Below, in pieces: positions 52,723-62,170 of a stretch of 64,000 nucleotides of DNA. Both the position numbers and the translations under genes were made by a program. Origin of the DNA: Parachlamydiales bacterium (GTDB lineage: Bacteria > Chlamydiota > Chlamydiia > Chlamydiales > Rhabdochlamydiaceae); assembly GCA_003153295.1 (NCBI GenBank), contig PLXY01000008.1:187714-251713 (forward strand), written 5' to 3'. Below the pieces are notes generated by a model. It saw nothing but the letters and a program-made list of their open reading frames with translations. It was not told the origin of the DNA and ran no database searches. The stretch's first letter is position 1. Each line of letters starts with the position of its first letter.

Positions 52723-53922
52723 TCAATGCAGTCCTCGTGCTTCAATCGGCCAAATATCAACTAAAGTGTTACCTCGAACGCAATGGTAATAATCGTAAAG
52801 ATTTACTGTGGGATCGCAGTGCGGAGTTAAAAACTCTAAAACATGGCCGATGGGCAGCGGATCTTGACTGAGCACCTGTCCATGTTCATCTCCGCGGAAC
52901 TCGTAAGAAAAATGGGAAGAAGTCCCTGAAAATACTCGAGGCTTTGGACCATCTGTCGCAAACGATTTTAAACCAGCATCTACAATTGTCTTATTAGGAT
53001 GAGAACTAATCACAGTAGTGAGGACAAAAAGAGAAGGTTTAAAAGGCGATCCGCCTTCAGGCTGCAACTCAACATCAGAATATTCGACATCCATAAAAAG
53101 ATACGACCCGACTTGCACTTCGGTATAAACGCCTTCTTTTAAATCGATATCTGAAGTGCCGGTGCCTCCGCCTGTGATGATTAAAGGAAGGGGAGTCATT
53201 TTTTGGAGCTGATCTCTTAATTCCTTTATCTTCTCATTTTGACATCGAACAGCTTTCAAACGGTCTTGATAGTTTGCGATATGTTGAAAATGTCCTCCAT
53301 AAGCTTGGAATCCTACGAGTTGGAGGGTGGGATTTGCAAGAATTAAATCTGCTAATGCTAAAGCTTCTTCAATGGACTTGACCCCTGTCCGGTTTTGGCC
53401 AATATCAAAATCGATCAAAACACGAATGGGTGTTTGACTCTGAGAATTAGCCTTTGCTAAATCTTCAATATTACGCACATTGTCTACAACGATTAAGATG
53501 TCTGAAGCTTGCTCATGCAAGGCGATAAGCCTGACAATTTTTCCAGGTGAGACAATAGGAGATGTGATCAGTATTCCTGAAATTCCACCTCGGGCCATCA
53601 CTTCGGCTTCTCCAATAGTTGCACAGGAAACCCCCAAAGCACCCGCTTTCATTTGTAACTGCGCGACATTCACAGATTTATGGCTTTTACAATGCGGACG
53701 CAAATGAATTCCTTTTTCCTTTGCACGACTACTCATTCGATGAATATTATCTTCCAAAGCATCTAAATCTAAGATCAGGGCAGGGGTAGGAATCTTAAAT
53801 CTAGAGTTTTCCTGTTTGAGATATTCTTGTCCTAAAACTGTGATAGATTTATCCATGCACTTCCCTTGTTGATCAGCACCGCAAAAACAGGTTCCAAGAA
53901 GCCATATCCATCTGAATTGCAT
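52723..53922 (-). CDS. PLP enzyme of the D-threonine aldolase/D-serine dehydratase (fold III) family
   Basis: The enzyme belongs to the alanine-racemase-like fold III PLP group. The start is the ATG at 53922, preceded by AAGGAG. The 399-residue product has TPALILDLDALEDNIHRM near residues 46-63 and the PLP Lys in RPHCKSHKS near 77-85. GGGTGTSDID lies near 245-254. The end carries a His/Cys pair in LTPHCDPTVNLYDYY, which in DSD1-type enzymes binds zinc. Likely reactions are D-serine dehydration or D-threonine/D-3-hydroxyaspartate cleavage. A hydrophobic N-terminus (MQFRWIWLLGTCFCG) could be a signal or lipoprotein peptide, unusual for this family. Confidence 0.85.
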   Translation of the reverse strand: MQFRWIWLLGTCFCGADQQGKCMDKSITVLGQEYLKQENSRFKIPTPALILDLDALEDNIHRMSSRAKEKGIHLRPHCKSHKSVNVAQLQMKAGALGVSCATIGEAEVMARGGISGILITSPIVSPGKIVRLIALHEQASDILIVVDNVRNIEDLAKANSQSQTPIRVLIDFDIGQNRTGVKSIEEALALADLILANPTLQLVGFQAYGGHFQHIANYQDRLKAVRCQNEKIKELRDQLQKMTPLPLIITGGGTGTSDIDLKEGVYTEVQVGSYLFMDVEYSDVELQPEGGSPFKPSLFVLTTVISSHPNKTIVDAGLKSFATDGPKPRVFSGTSSHFSYEFRGDEHGQVLSQDPLPIGHVLEFLTPHCDPTVNLYDYYHCVRGNTLVDIWPIEARGLH

Positions 53923-54234
53923 GCTTACTCCTTCGGTTATAATCTGCCAGTAAGGATGCAAAAAAGCATCTTTTTTCCTTTGCTATAAAAATTTTTAATA
54001 CTATCATCATTTTCAAATTTTTTGTCGTATTGATATCTCATCACATATCTTCACCTGGACTGATGGCAAATAGGGCCTTGTTCACCACTTAGGATCATCC
54101 AAGAGGGGAACAAGACCTCTATACATTAGAATCAAACCCCCTAATTTAACAATCTGAGTGGGTTTGGTTCACTTGAAAATAAGCAATAATGCTTGTTTTT
54201 AAGAAAAGAAAACTCAGATTGTGTATAGGTGAAC
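53923..54234. other. Intergenic region with an inverted repeat
   Basis: This 312-base gap separates divergent genes. GGCCTTGTTC (54074-54083) and GAACAAGACC (54108-54117) can pair over 7 to 9 bases with a 24-base loop. A smaller hairpin, AAGCA/TGCTT, lies near 54182-54195. These could be operators or terminator remnants. No ORF of note is seen. Confidence 0.35.
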
Positions 54235-55794
54235 ATGAAAAAAATCTGCCTTTTTTTCTTCATGGTATTCTCATTTTCTGGGCTTCTCTATGGCCAGATG
54301 ACTTGGACAACTCCTGTGACTCTTTCAGGCACAGGCGCATCTAGCCCACAAATCGTTGCAGATGCAAACGCAAATGCGACAGCTGCTTGGATGGAAAGCG
54401 GTATTGTTAAATCCAGTTCACTGCCCTTCGGCGGAAGCTGGAGCAGTGCAACCACTCTTTCTAGCACAGGATCTTCCAATCCTGTTATAGTCGTCGACTC
54501 TTCAGGTAACGTCACAGCCTTATGGCTTCAAAGTGGGGTTATCATGTCAGCTTCGCTGCCTTTTGGCGGATCTTGGGGATCTGCTGTGTCAGTTTCAAGT
54601 TCAGGAGCTTCAACGCCAGCCATGGCCGTTGATACAAGCGGGAATGTGGTTGGGGTATGGATCAGAAATGGATTTGTTGAGACAGCGACGCAACTCTCCG
54701 GAATGAGCTGGGGTATTGTCAGCATGCTTTCAGGCGCTAGCTCTACTAATCCTAAAATTGCGATTGGTGGCGGATTAGCGGCTGTCAGTTGGACCACTGT
54801 GGTTTCTGGCACTTCAGTCATTCAGGCTGCTACAGGAACGGTAGGTGGTTCTTGGAATTCAGCCCAAACTCTATCACAAGCTATTTTTGATAATGATTAT
54901 AGTAGAATAGCTGTCGATTCTAATGGAAACGTTATTGCTCTTTGGTACCAATATGACTTCGATACTGTGAATTATTCCAATGTCAATGTTGTTTCTGCTG
55001 CTCTAGGGACCTCGAGTGGAATGACGACATGGGATCCGCCGGTTGTTCTTTCCTTAAACGGCCAAAAGAATCCTGCACTTCTCAAAGCTCGCATAGGATT
55101 TGATGGACAAGGTAATGCTCTTGCTTTTTGGTCTAACTGCTACGATGAGCAAACTTTTGCTATCGAAGCAGTCATTCGCCCTGTAGGTGCAACTTGGGGT
55201 GGTGTTAGTCAGCTAGATGCTCAAGATCTCTTTGCTTTTCAAGGAGATGTTTCAAACAATTCCTTTGGAGATGCGGTTGCCGTCTACATGTCTTATGATA
55301 ACGTCTCTTCAGTCAATATTGTCTCGACAGAGTCCGATATCGGAGGGGTAACTGAAAATTTTTGGTCTCCTACGGTCATTGTCTCTACGGGAGCAGATAA
55401 TGGGTATCCCAGAGTTGCATCCACACTATTAAGTGGTGTGATCAATGGCTTTGCGGTTTGGATTACTTCGGATGGTGTTAATAATACGATTGCAGCATCA
55501 ACTGGAGCAAGAACGCTTCTTCTTCCTCCTACAAGTCCATCTGTTGTTCAATCGAGCGTTAATTACGGTGTTTTCACTAATTACTATAATACCATCAGCT
55601 GGACTTTGAGCACGGATCCAAATACTATTGAATATATCATTTTTCGAAATAATATATTCTTAGGACAAGTCGGTAGTTCGTCAGCTCAATTCGTGGACAA
55701 TAATCAAATCCAAAACGGATCTGTGATCTATAGCATCGTCGGTTTTGATATGTTTCGTGCTCAAAGCACGGCTGCAACCGTTAGCTTTCCATAA
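54235..55794 (+). CDS. Secreted repeat protein, propeller-like, first of a tandem pair
   Basis: The ATG at 54235 begins a signal peptide (ICLFFFMVFSFSGLLYGQ) and gives 519 residues; a GTG at 54229 adds two. From residue 25 to about 420 it consists of units of about 40-45 residues built on GNxTAxWxxxGxVxxxSLPF and GGSWSSATTLSSTG. The repeating W and xDxxGN pattern resembles sialidase-type beta-propeller blades. The last 90 residues look like a fibronectin type III-like domain (YNTISWTLSTDPNTIEYIIF). It has no barrel and ends VSFP. The next gene is a paralogue, so this is a tandem duplication. The role is probably extracytoplasmic binding, an inference. Confidence 0.68.
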   Translation: MKKICLFFFMVFSFSGLLYGQMTWTTPVTLSGTGASSPQIVADANANATAAWMESGIVKSSSLPFGGSWSSATTLSSTGSSNPVIVVDSSGNVTALWLQSGVIMSASLPFGGSWGSAVSVSSSGASTPAMAVDTSGNVVGVWIRNGFVETATQLSGMSWGIVSMLSGASSTNPKIAIGGGLAAVSWTTVVSGTSVIQAATGTVGGSWNSAQTLSQAIFDNDYSRIAVDSNGNVIALWYQYDFDTVNYSNVNVVSAALGTSSGMTTWDPPVVLSLNGQKNPALLKARIGFDGQGNALAFWSNCYDEQTFAIEAVIRPVGATWGGVSQLDAQDLFAFQGDVSNNSFGDAVAVYMSYDNVSSVNIVSTESDIGGVTENFWSPTVIVSTGADNGYPRVASTLLSGVINGFAVWITSDGVNNTIAASTGARTLLLPPTSPSVVQSSVNYGVFTNYYNTISWTLSTDPNTIEYIIFRNNIFLGQVGSSSAQFVDNNQIQNGSVIYSIVGFDMFRAQSTAATVSFP

Positions 55795-55837
55795 GGGGAA
55801 ATCTTTGCTGTTCATGAGTTACACTCTTGAAAATCCA

Positions 55838-55861
55838 GGGCATGCTCATCTGAGCGTGCCC
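55838..55861 (+). terminator. Hairpin between the tandem secreted genes
   Basis: GGGCATGCTCA pairs with TGAGCGTGCCC with one G-T pair, 44 bases after the stop at 55794. A short T-containing tract follows, so termination is plausible and the two paralogues may be separately transcribed. Confidence 0.6.
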
Positions 55862-55929
55862 TTCATCAATGCTTTATCTTTAAAAAGAGTCGGTTAGAAC
55901 TCTGAATTAATCGACTTATAGGTATAAAT

Positions 55930-57498
55930 ATGAAAAAAGTTCTCATTGCCTTCCTAGCTTTTTTATTTCCATTAATGGGAAATAACATCAACTGGGCTGT
56001 TCCCACAACAACCCTTTCTTCGGCTACAGTTGCAGCGTCTGATCAGCATATTGCAATCGACGCAAATGGAAATGTAGTTGCTGTATGGGTTGAAAATGGA
56101 GCTATCAAAGCAGCCATTAAACACATCAGCGGAAGCTGGAGTTCAGCGGTGACGCTCGCCAGTACAGGAGCTTCGTATCCTCGCGTGGCATCAGATTTAA
56201 ATGGAAATGCTACCGCCATTTGGCTTGCAAGCGGCGTGGTCAAAGCAGCTACAAAAACTCTAGGTGGGAGTTGGAGTTCTGCCTCAACTCTTTCAGGATC
56301 GTCGGCTTCTTCACCTAACTTAGCCGTAGATACGGCCGGAAATGTAGTTGCTGTATGGGCAAGAACGGGTAATGTTGAATCATCCATAAAACCGTTTGGA
56401 CAAAATTGGCAAACACACACTGTTATCACCAGCAATACAGCAGCTTCTCCTCATGTTGCCGTAGGCGGCTTAGGATCCAATAAACAGGCGACTGTAGTTT
56501 GGACAGGCCTGTCAGGTTCATTGAGTGTTGTTTACTCGTCCACCAGGCTCATAACAGGACCCTGGAGTAATCAAACTATCATTTCAGACACTAGCAGCAA
56601 CGCTGGTTATCCTGCCATTGCTGTCGATGGAAATGGAAATGCACAAGCCGTTTGGTTTGCCTACAATACTCTAGGAACTAATTACTATGATGTGACTGTT
56701 CAAGGATCCTATAAGCTTTTTGGAGGAAACTGGAATACAATAGCCACTCTCTCTGAACCAGGCGTCCGCAATCCTGCAAACCTCTCAGCACGAGTTGCTT
56801 TTGATGGAGTCGGTAATGCGATTGCGTTATGGAATAATTCATACGATGACATGAATTTCAATATCGAATCGGCCATCCTGCCACTTCGAGGAACTTGGAC
56901 AAAACCCGTGAAGATTGTGGATTCTAATCCCTATGCCTATGAAGCGGACCTTGCTGTCACTTCTTTTGGAGATGCTTTGACTACTTATATGTTCTATAAC
57001 GGCGCTGCTTTGCTCGTTCAATCTGCTGAAACAAATTTTTCCGGATTTATGGAAAACGTTTGGTCAGTTCCAATCAACTTGCCAACAACGCCCTATAATT
57101 ACTTTCCAAGAATTGCAGTCACCTTGACAGGAAATGTCATCAATGCGGCAGCGCTTTGGATCAGTACGAACGGAACCGTTAATACTGTCGTTGCAGCCAT
57201 GGGATCAAGAACGGTGGTATTGCCTCCAACAAGTCTTGCTGTTTCGCAAAGCAACAACAATAGCTTCGGAGGTGTAATCTCCCCGTATTATAACACTTTA
57301 AGCTGGGTCGCTAGCACCAGTCCTAACGTGGTGGGGTATATCATCTTCCGCAATGGTGTTCCTATTGAGCAAGTTAAGGCCAATGTCACTCAGGTGATAG
57401 ATAATAATAGAGTGCAAAACGAAACCGTTGTCTATGGTATCGCTACGATTGACAATCAAGGCTCTCAAAGCCCGATCGCAACTATTACCTATAACTGA
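55930..57498 (+). CDS. Secreted repeat protein, propeller-like, second of a tandem pair
   Basis: The 522-residue protein starts with a signal peptide (KKVLIAFLAFLFPLMG). Its units (GNVVAVWVENGAIKAAIKHI followed by SGSWSSAVTLASTGASYP) align with those of the upstream gene through the whole length, including the C-terminal fibronectin-like part (YNTLSWVASTSPNVVGYIIF). Divergence is greatest in the middle. The lack of a barrel or membrane anchor suggests secretion to the periplasm or surface. Binding partner unknown. A strong terminator follows. Confidence 0.68.
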   Translation: MKKVLIAFLAFLFPLMGNNINWAVPTTTLSSATVAASDQHIAIDANGNVVAVWVENGAIKAAIKHISGSWSSAVTLASTGASYPRVASDLNGNATAIWLASGVVKAATKTLGGSWSSASTLSGSSASSPNLAVDTAGNVVAVWARTGNVESSIKPFGQNWQTHTVITSNTAASPHVAVGGLGSNKQATVVWTGLSGSLSVVYSSTRLITGPWSNQTIISDTSSNAGYPAIAVDGNGNAQAVWFAYNTLGTNYYDVTVQGSYKLFGGNWNTIATLSEPGVRNPANLSARVAFDGVGNAIALWNNSYDDMNFNIESAILPLRGTWTKPVKIVDSNPYAYEADLAVTSFGDALTTYMFYNGAALLVQSAETNFSGFMENVWSVPINLPTTPYNYFPRIAVTLTGNVINAAALWISTNGTVNTVVAAMGSRTVVLPPTSLAVSQSNNNSFGGVISPYYNTLSWVASTSPNVVGYIIFRNGVPIEQVKANVTQVIDNNRVQNETVVYGIATIDNQGSQSPIATITYN

Positions 57499-57510
57499 TT
57501 CTAATCTTCG

Positions 57511-57535
57511 ACACCCATCTCCAAACGATGGGTGT
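57511..57535 (+). terminator. Intrinsic terminator after the second secreted gene
   Basis: A 9-base perfect stem (ACACCCATC / GATGGGTGT) with a 7-base loop is followed by TTTTAT, 12 bases after the stop at 57498. Confidence 0.88.
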
Positions 57536-57639
57536 TTTATTCATCCGTTTATTCTGGATCCAGCTTTAAATATTTTGTGTTGTAAACAATTTAATCTCAC
57601 AATAAATTTTAAGTGCAATCTATTAAGGGAGAATATTAT

Positions 57640-58827
57640 ATGGCAAGCCCCGTCGATTTTGGTACCATATTTTTTGTGCAACCTATGGGTAACTTAGGTC
57701 AACAACTTATAGCGGCGCTCCAGGATGGTAAGAATCAGGAAATTGATAATATTTTAAGGAATCCCCATATAAATCTTATTTCTGTAGAGGATTTAGGGCG
57801 CGCCTTCATCATTTGTGTTCAACAAACCCATTTCGGAAAGATTTTCCATCTTCCTAATCTTCAGCAAATTCCTGCTAATGGCCAATGGGGGCTAGGTCAC
57901 GCCTTACTTAAAGCAGTTGAAACCCAAAATCATGACAGTTTGCGACTTATTCAAGATCTACCTAGTTATAACGCTATTGGTGCAAATGGAACATGGGGAC
58001 TAGGCCAAGCTTTAAAAGACTGTATTCAGAAGCTGTTGCAGCAACGCTCCATGCTAGATCTCCCTAGTCCTGATCCAGAGTTTTTTCATGCGATCGTTGA
58101 GCATCCCCATGCAAATCAAATCCAGTTTGAAAATGAATTATCCGATGCTATAGGAAAGCTTCTGGTGCTTATAACCATTCAAAGTAACGGAAAAGTTCAT
58201 TATCAATATGATCAAAGAGTTGTTCATGCTTTACTCCATCCTCAGATCTCGCATTTGCTTCAACCTAATGGACAATTTGGGTTAGGAAGAGTCCTATTAA
58301 ATGCAGCTTATGCGACAAGTCCGTTTATTGTTAATCTTATCTTAAATCATTCAGGGATCTTTTTAATCAATTCTGTTTTAACAAATATTAATGAACCAAC
58401 AAAATTTGAAGAAGATAATAAGCTAGATTGTTTTGGTTTCACAGAAGCTATTTTTGCAGCTGTTAGCAAACAGGGTTCAGACTTGCAGGTGCAAAAACAG
58501 GTAGTTCAATCCCTTTTCAACTTTGCAAATAAGCATGCAATAAATTTATATATCGAGGGCCACTGGGGGCTTGGAGTTTGTTTAACCAATGCTGTAACAG
58601 ACAATGAGTCATTAGTCCCTATCCTTTTAAATTATCCTGGCAGCAATACCATTTCTGCAGGCGTATTAGGCGTTGCCCTCATGTGGTCAGCAATAAAAGG
58701 GCACATCGCGGCGATGCAAAGAATTTTACAACATCCCAATGCCCACCAGATCTCTCAAGAAGCCCATCGCAGTACTCGTAAAATAGCGCAGCAAGGGGGT
58801 TATGCGAATGCGGCAGACTTAATATAG
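57640..58827 (+). CDS. Solenoid protein with repeated G-x-W-G-L-G motif (ankyrin-like)
   Basis: The ATG at 57640, preceded by AAGGGAG, gives 395 residues. The protein is built from helical units, several of which begin with the same turn: NGQWGLGHALLKA, NGTWGLGQALKD, NGQFGLGRVLLNA and EGHWGLGVCLTNA. The units average 60-100 residues and end with a stretch of the type LLxxPxxNxI. This resembles divergent ankyrin repeats but the Trp-Gly-Leu-Gly turn is not standard. It has no signal peptide. Such repeat proteins often bind host proteins, so an effector role is inferred. Convergent with the F-box gene, 4 bases apart. Confidence 0.6.
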   Translation: MASPVDFGTIFFVQPMGNLGQQLIAALQDGKNQEIDNILRNPHINLISVEDLGRAFIICVQQTHFGKIFHLPNLQQIPANGQWGLGHALLKAVETQNHDSLRLIQDLPSYNAIGANGTWGLGQALKDCIQKLLQQRSMLDLPSPDPEFFHAIVEHPHANQIQFENELSDAIGKLLVLITIQSNGKVHYQYDQRVVHALLHPQISHLLQPNGQFGLGRVLLNAAYATSPFIVNLILNHSGIFLINSVLTNINEPTKFEEDNKLDCFGFTEAIFAAVSKQGSDLQVQKQVVQSLFNFANKHAINLYIEGHWGLGVCLTNAVTDNESLVPILLNYPGSNTISAGVLGVALMWSAIKGHIAAMQRILQHPNAHQISQEAHRSTRKIAQQGGYANAADLI

Positions 58828-58831
58828 GATT

Positions 58832-61762
58832 TCATGGAATCCTCAATACTTTTCCATCAATTGATGAGGGGATATCAGGTGTTTCTAGAAGATCAGCAAC
58901 TGAAAGAGTCAAGAAAAACCCCGCATCGGATTGCTGGCGAGTATTTTCATAAGCTTGAGCACTTTCTTTATAAAACTTAGCTTCCTCTTTTTTATCTAAG
59001 GCAAGCAGTATCCCGTACATTAAATAGCAAGCTTTGGTGTGCGTAGGAACAAGAGTGAGGGCTAGGAGTAAATGTTTTTGTGCCATTTGTAAATTTTTTC
59101 TAAAGTAGTGAATCACACCCAAATTATACTGAATAAGAAAGTTCAGTGGAAATCTTTCGCTTATTTCTTCGGAGGGGAGAGATCCACCTTCCAACCCGAT
59201 TTCTAAAATCAGTCGATTTGCCGTTGCACATGACTTATCCAGTTTTCCCAAAGAAAAATAGAGTTCATATAAAAAAGCTAAGATAGTTTTTCTATATTTT
59301 CTATTCGGTGTAAGTTTAAGAGCTTGTTCCCATTCTGAAGCTGCTTTTTCCTCTTGTTTTTTTTGGTAGTGGACTTGAGCATTCAAGCTTCTCATCACAA
59401 AATTTTCAGGGTTTTTCTCTAAAATACCCTTGCAAACCATCTCTTGAAAATCCAGGCTTTGTTCTAGAAGAAGAGTAAAGAAGTCGGAAAGAATTAGAAA
59501 CTCTTCTCTGTGAGCACCATAAGGTATAATTTTCCATTCTTGCATATTAAGGACCTCGGAGTAATTGAACAGTAGTTCTATAAAATGTTCCGCAGCTTCA
59601 TTAATCGATCCTCTTCTATGATGCAAACGGATGAGATGCATAAATAAATTACTAGTTTCAATCTCTTTTTTAGAATCTTGTTTTGATCTCTCTAAAGCGC
59701 ATGAAACTAAGCGAATAGCTTCCGGATATAACAAAGCATCTGATTGATCCAGAGCTATTTGAGCAAAAATTTCACTGGCTGCAATATTATCAGAATCCTG
59801 TTTAAGGACTTGTTGTATATGTTCAAAGGCTTCGGTCACGTTTCCGTAATTCAAACAAATTTCAGCAAAGCGGATACGAGCTTCTAAATATTGAGGGTGT
59901 AGAGTCAAAGCTTCTTGAAAAGCGACATTTCGTTTCCTTCTCATTTCAATTTTTGCTGCATCACTTATACCCGACGTAGCAGACAGATTTTCGAATTGTT
60001 TTTGATAGAGGTTTCCTAAACAAAAGAACAGGAGAGCAGTGGGTCTTGAAGCATGGTACAAAAGCAATTCTTCAGCCATCTGAAATCCTTCAGGAAGTCC
60101 ATACTCTCGAAACACTTTTGTGGGATAATTTTGGCTTTCTTCTGTTTTCCCCCTGATATATAAACATCTTGTTATCCCCAAATGTATCGTATGTAAATCA
60201 GTTGTTTTTTTTCGATCCTGTTCTTTTTGTAGAATTGTCGGAGCATCTAATCGTGCCTCCCTCTTTTCCTGAATCAATCCATAAGCTTTTTGGTAGTTTT
60301 CTTCTGCTTCTACATAAAGCGCGAGAGATTCTAGCAGTTGAGCAAGTAGTATCTGACTCTCAATATCTGTAGGATCGAGAGCTATTTGTTTGCTCAAAAG
60401 TGCAGTAGCTTCTTTTTTAGCGGGGCTATTAGGTTGTCCTAAAATGGCCTGGGAAAGTTGCAAAGTAAGAGCTTTAATAGGAAATTTAATAAGAGCTGTG
60501 CGACACAACCGTTCTGCTGCGATAAAGCTTTTATTTTTTAGAAGGAGGGGAACGAGCATAAGGTAGAGTTCTTCCTGTTCGTAACCCAATTCTTGGGCTC
60601 TTAATAACATTTTCATAGCCTCTTCTTCTTGTTCCATCTGACATAAGTTTTTCCCCAAGAGAAAATGACTAAGAGCATATTCTGGATTTAAGCGAACAGC
60701 TTGAGATAAACAGGCATGAATTTCTTTTCTTAACTTTTGAATCTCTTTTGTTTGATAATAAGTATTGCATGCTGTGCGAATTTCAATTTCAAATTCCATA
60801 AAATCAACAAAAGAAAAGATGACTTTGATGTTAAAGGGATTGGCTACAAGAGATTGTCTGTAATATCCTTTGACTTCCTCCGTCTCTTCAAAGGAGGGGA
60901 CAATGTGATGAGATTGCTTTTTTTGCCTTTCAAGCGATTGTCTGCAATGCAGTTCACGAGATTTGGCAGCAAGATAGGCTGCAAGGTCTATATGAGACCC
61001 CTGATCTAAAAGCTTTTTGGCATATTCAAAGCCATCAGACAAAGATATAATGCTTATATATTTAGCCTGTGAAGTATTATCACTTATTAAACGTTCGGAA
61101 TCGATCCGATGTTTTAAAGCTTGAAATTCAGGCATTTTTTTTAGCAGTTTAAGAATTTCTAGATAACCGAGTATCGCTTCTATACCGTGACCTAAGACCA
61201 TACTTTGAGAATAACAAATCTCTGCTTCTGCTAGTTTGTCTTCTTCTCGGCAAATATCACCTAGCCTTGTAAAGCCTTGGCCATTAGGAGGATTTAATAG
61301 TGTTAAGGGGTGAACTAAATCCCTGCTCTCTTTAAATCTTTTCAATTTCAGAAGAATCGCTGCCCAACTACATCTACGCGCTGCGTTTACATTTGCATCA
61401 CTTTCGAAAAACGCATCCTGACTGAAAATACCTAAAGACTCATTCAAATGACCTGTTTGATATAACCTAGCTCCTAACGTCACGTAATAGGAAGGAGACT
61501 GCGTTTTACTCCTCCAAAAAGCTCTTACAAAAGTGTATACATCAATGCTATGTTCTCGCCACTGATCAATCTCAGCACCTAGCCATTTGTTAGAAGGTAT
61601 GCAGTATATACGTAAATGTATGGTTCTCCAAATAAGAGGGTCCTCAATGTTGCTACGCCAAGTTTTACAAACTCGAGCGAGCCTAGGAAGAAAAGAAATA
61701 CTAGGAAGATAAGAAAATATAAGGGTGAAGGGATCTTGAGGAAGTACAGGAGGTATAGCCAT
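58832..61762 (-). CDS. F-box/TPR protein, complete, 976 residues
   Basis: Residues about 7-52 form an F-box: DPFTLIFSYLPSISFLPRLA followed by CKTWRSNIEDPLIWRTI with the two conserved Trp. The rest is a chain of roughly 15-20 TPR-like helix pairs, for instance HFLLGKNLCQMEQEEEAMKM and NLGVIHYFRKNLQMAQKHLL. In eukaryotes an F-box connects the target-binding domain to Skp1/cullin ubiquitin ligases, and bacterial F-box proteins are secreted effectors in several intracellular groups. The TPR array would be the substrate-binding part. No signal peptide, so type III secretion would be needed. The first gene of this window has the same design. Confidence 0.85.
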   Translation of the reverse strand: MAIPPVLPQDPFTLIFSYLPSISFLPRLARVCKTWRSNIEDPLIWRTIHLRIYCIPSNKWLGAEIDQWREHSIDVYTFVRAFWRSKTQSPSYYVTLGARLYQTGHLNESLGIFSQDAFFESDANVNAARRCSWAAILLKLKRFKESRDLVHPLTLLNPPNGQGFTRLGDICREEDKLAEAEICYSQSMVLGHGIEAILGYLEILKLLKKMPEFQALKHRIDSERLISDNTSQAKYISIISLSDGFEYAKKLLDQGSHIDLAAYLAAKSRELHCRQSLERQKKQSHHIVPSFEETEEVKGYYRQSLVANPFNIKVIFSFVDFMEFEIEIRTACNTYYQTKEIQKLRKEIHACLSQAVRLNPEYALSHFLLGKNLCQMEQEEEAMKMLLRAQELGYEQEELYLMLVPLLLKNKSFIAAERLCRTALIKFPIKALTLQLSQAILGQPNSPAKKEATALLSKQIALDPTDIESQILLAQLLESLALYVEAEENYQKAYGLIQEKREARLDAPTILQKEQDRKKTTDLHTIHLGITRCLYIRGKTEESQNYPTKVFREYGLPEGFQMAEELLLYHASRPTALLFFCLGNLYQKQFENLSATSGISDAAKIEMRRKRNVAFQEALTLHPQYLEARIRFAEICLNYGNVTEAFEHIQQVLKQDSDNIAASEIFAQIALDQSDALLYPEAIRLVSCALERSKQDSKKEIETSNLFMHLIRLHHRRGSINEAAEHFIELLFNYSEVLNMQEWKIIPYGAHREEFLILSDFFTLLLEQSLDFQEMVCKGILEKNPENFVMRSLNAQVHYQKKQEEKAASEWEQALKLTPNRKYRKTILAFLYELYFSLGKLDKSCATANRLILEIGLEGGSLPSEEISERFPLNFLIQYNLGVIHYFRKNLQMAQKHLLLALTLVPTHTKACYLMYGILLALDKKEEAKFYKESAQAYENTRQQSDAGFFLTLSVADLLETPDIPSSIDGKVLRIP

Positions 61763-62170
61763 CTTTTTTCTCCTTACGTAGTAAAGTAGAATAATTTTAA
61801 ACTTGTCAGGGTTTTTTAGATAGCTTTCAAAGTGATTTATTTAAGACTAACATCTTAATCATCAGTAATTTCATTGGAAATTTTAAAGGGGGCATGTTTT
61901 ATTGATTCTTTTCAGAAAATCGAATTCGAGAGCGAAATATTTGGCGCTGGATGGAAGTTGTTGTTTGCCTGTGTCCATTTCCTGATTGATGACCAGTTTA
62001 GGTTATGAAGGGGAGGGCACTATTATTTAATGGAATCATTTCTAGTTTAGCTCTCAATTTAAGCTTTTTTTCGAAATTTATTCATGGGTTAAACTTTAAA
62101 AATTTATTGTAGTAATTGAACATAAAGTGATTTAATATTTGCAATCAAATATTAAAAAATGGCTATTTAA
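61763..62170. other. Intergenic region, AT-rich, no gene seen
   Basis: The 408 bases lie between the divergent starts of the F-box/TPR and GHKL genes. I see no ORF, RNA or strong hairpin. The base composition becomes very AT-rich just before 62171 and probably contains promoters for both genes. No clear Shine-Dalgarno precedes the GHKL ATG. Confidence 0.4.
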
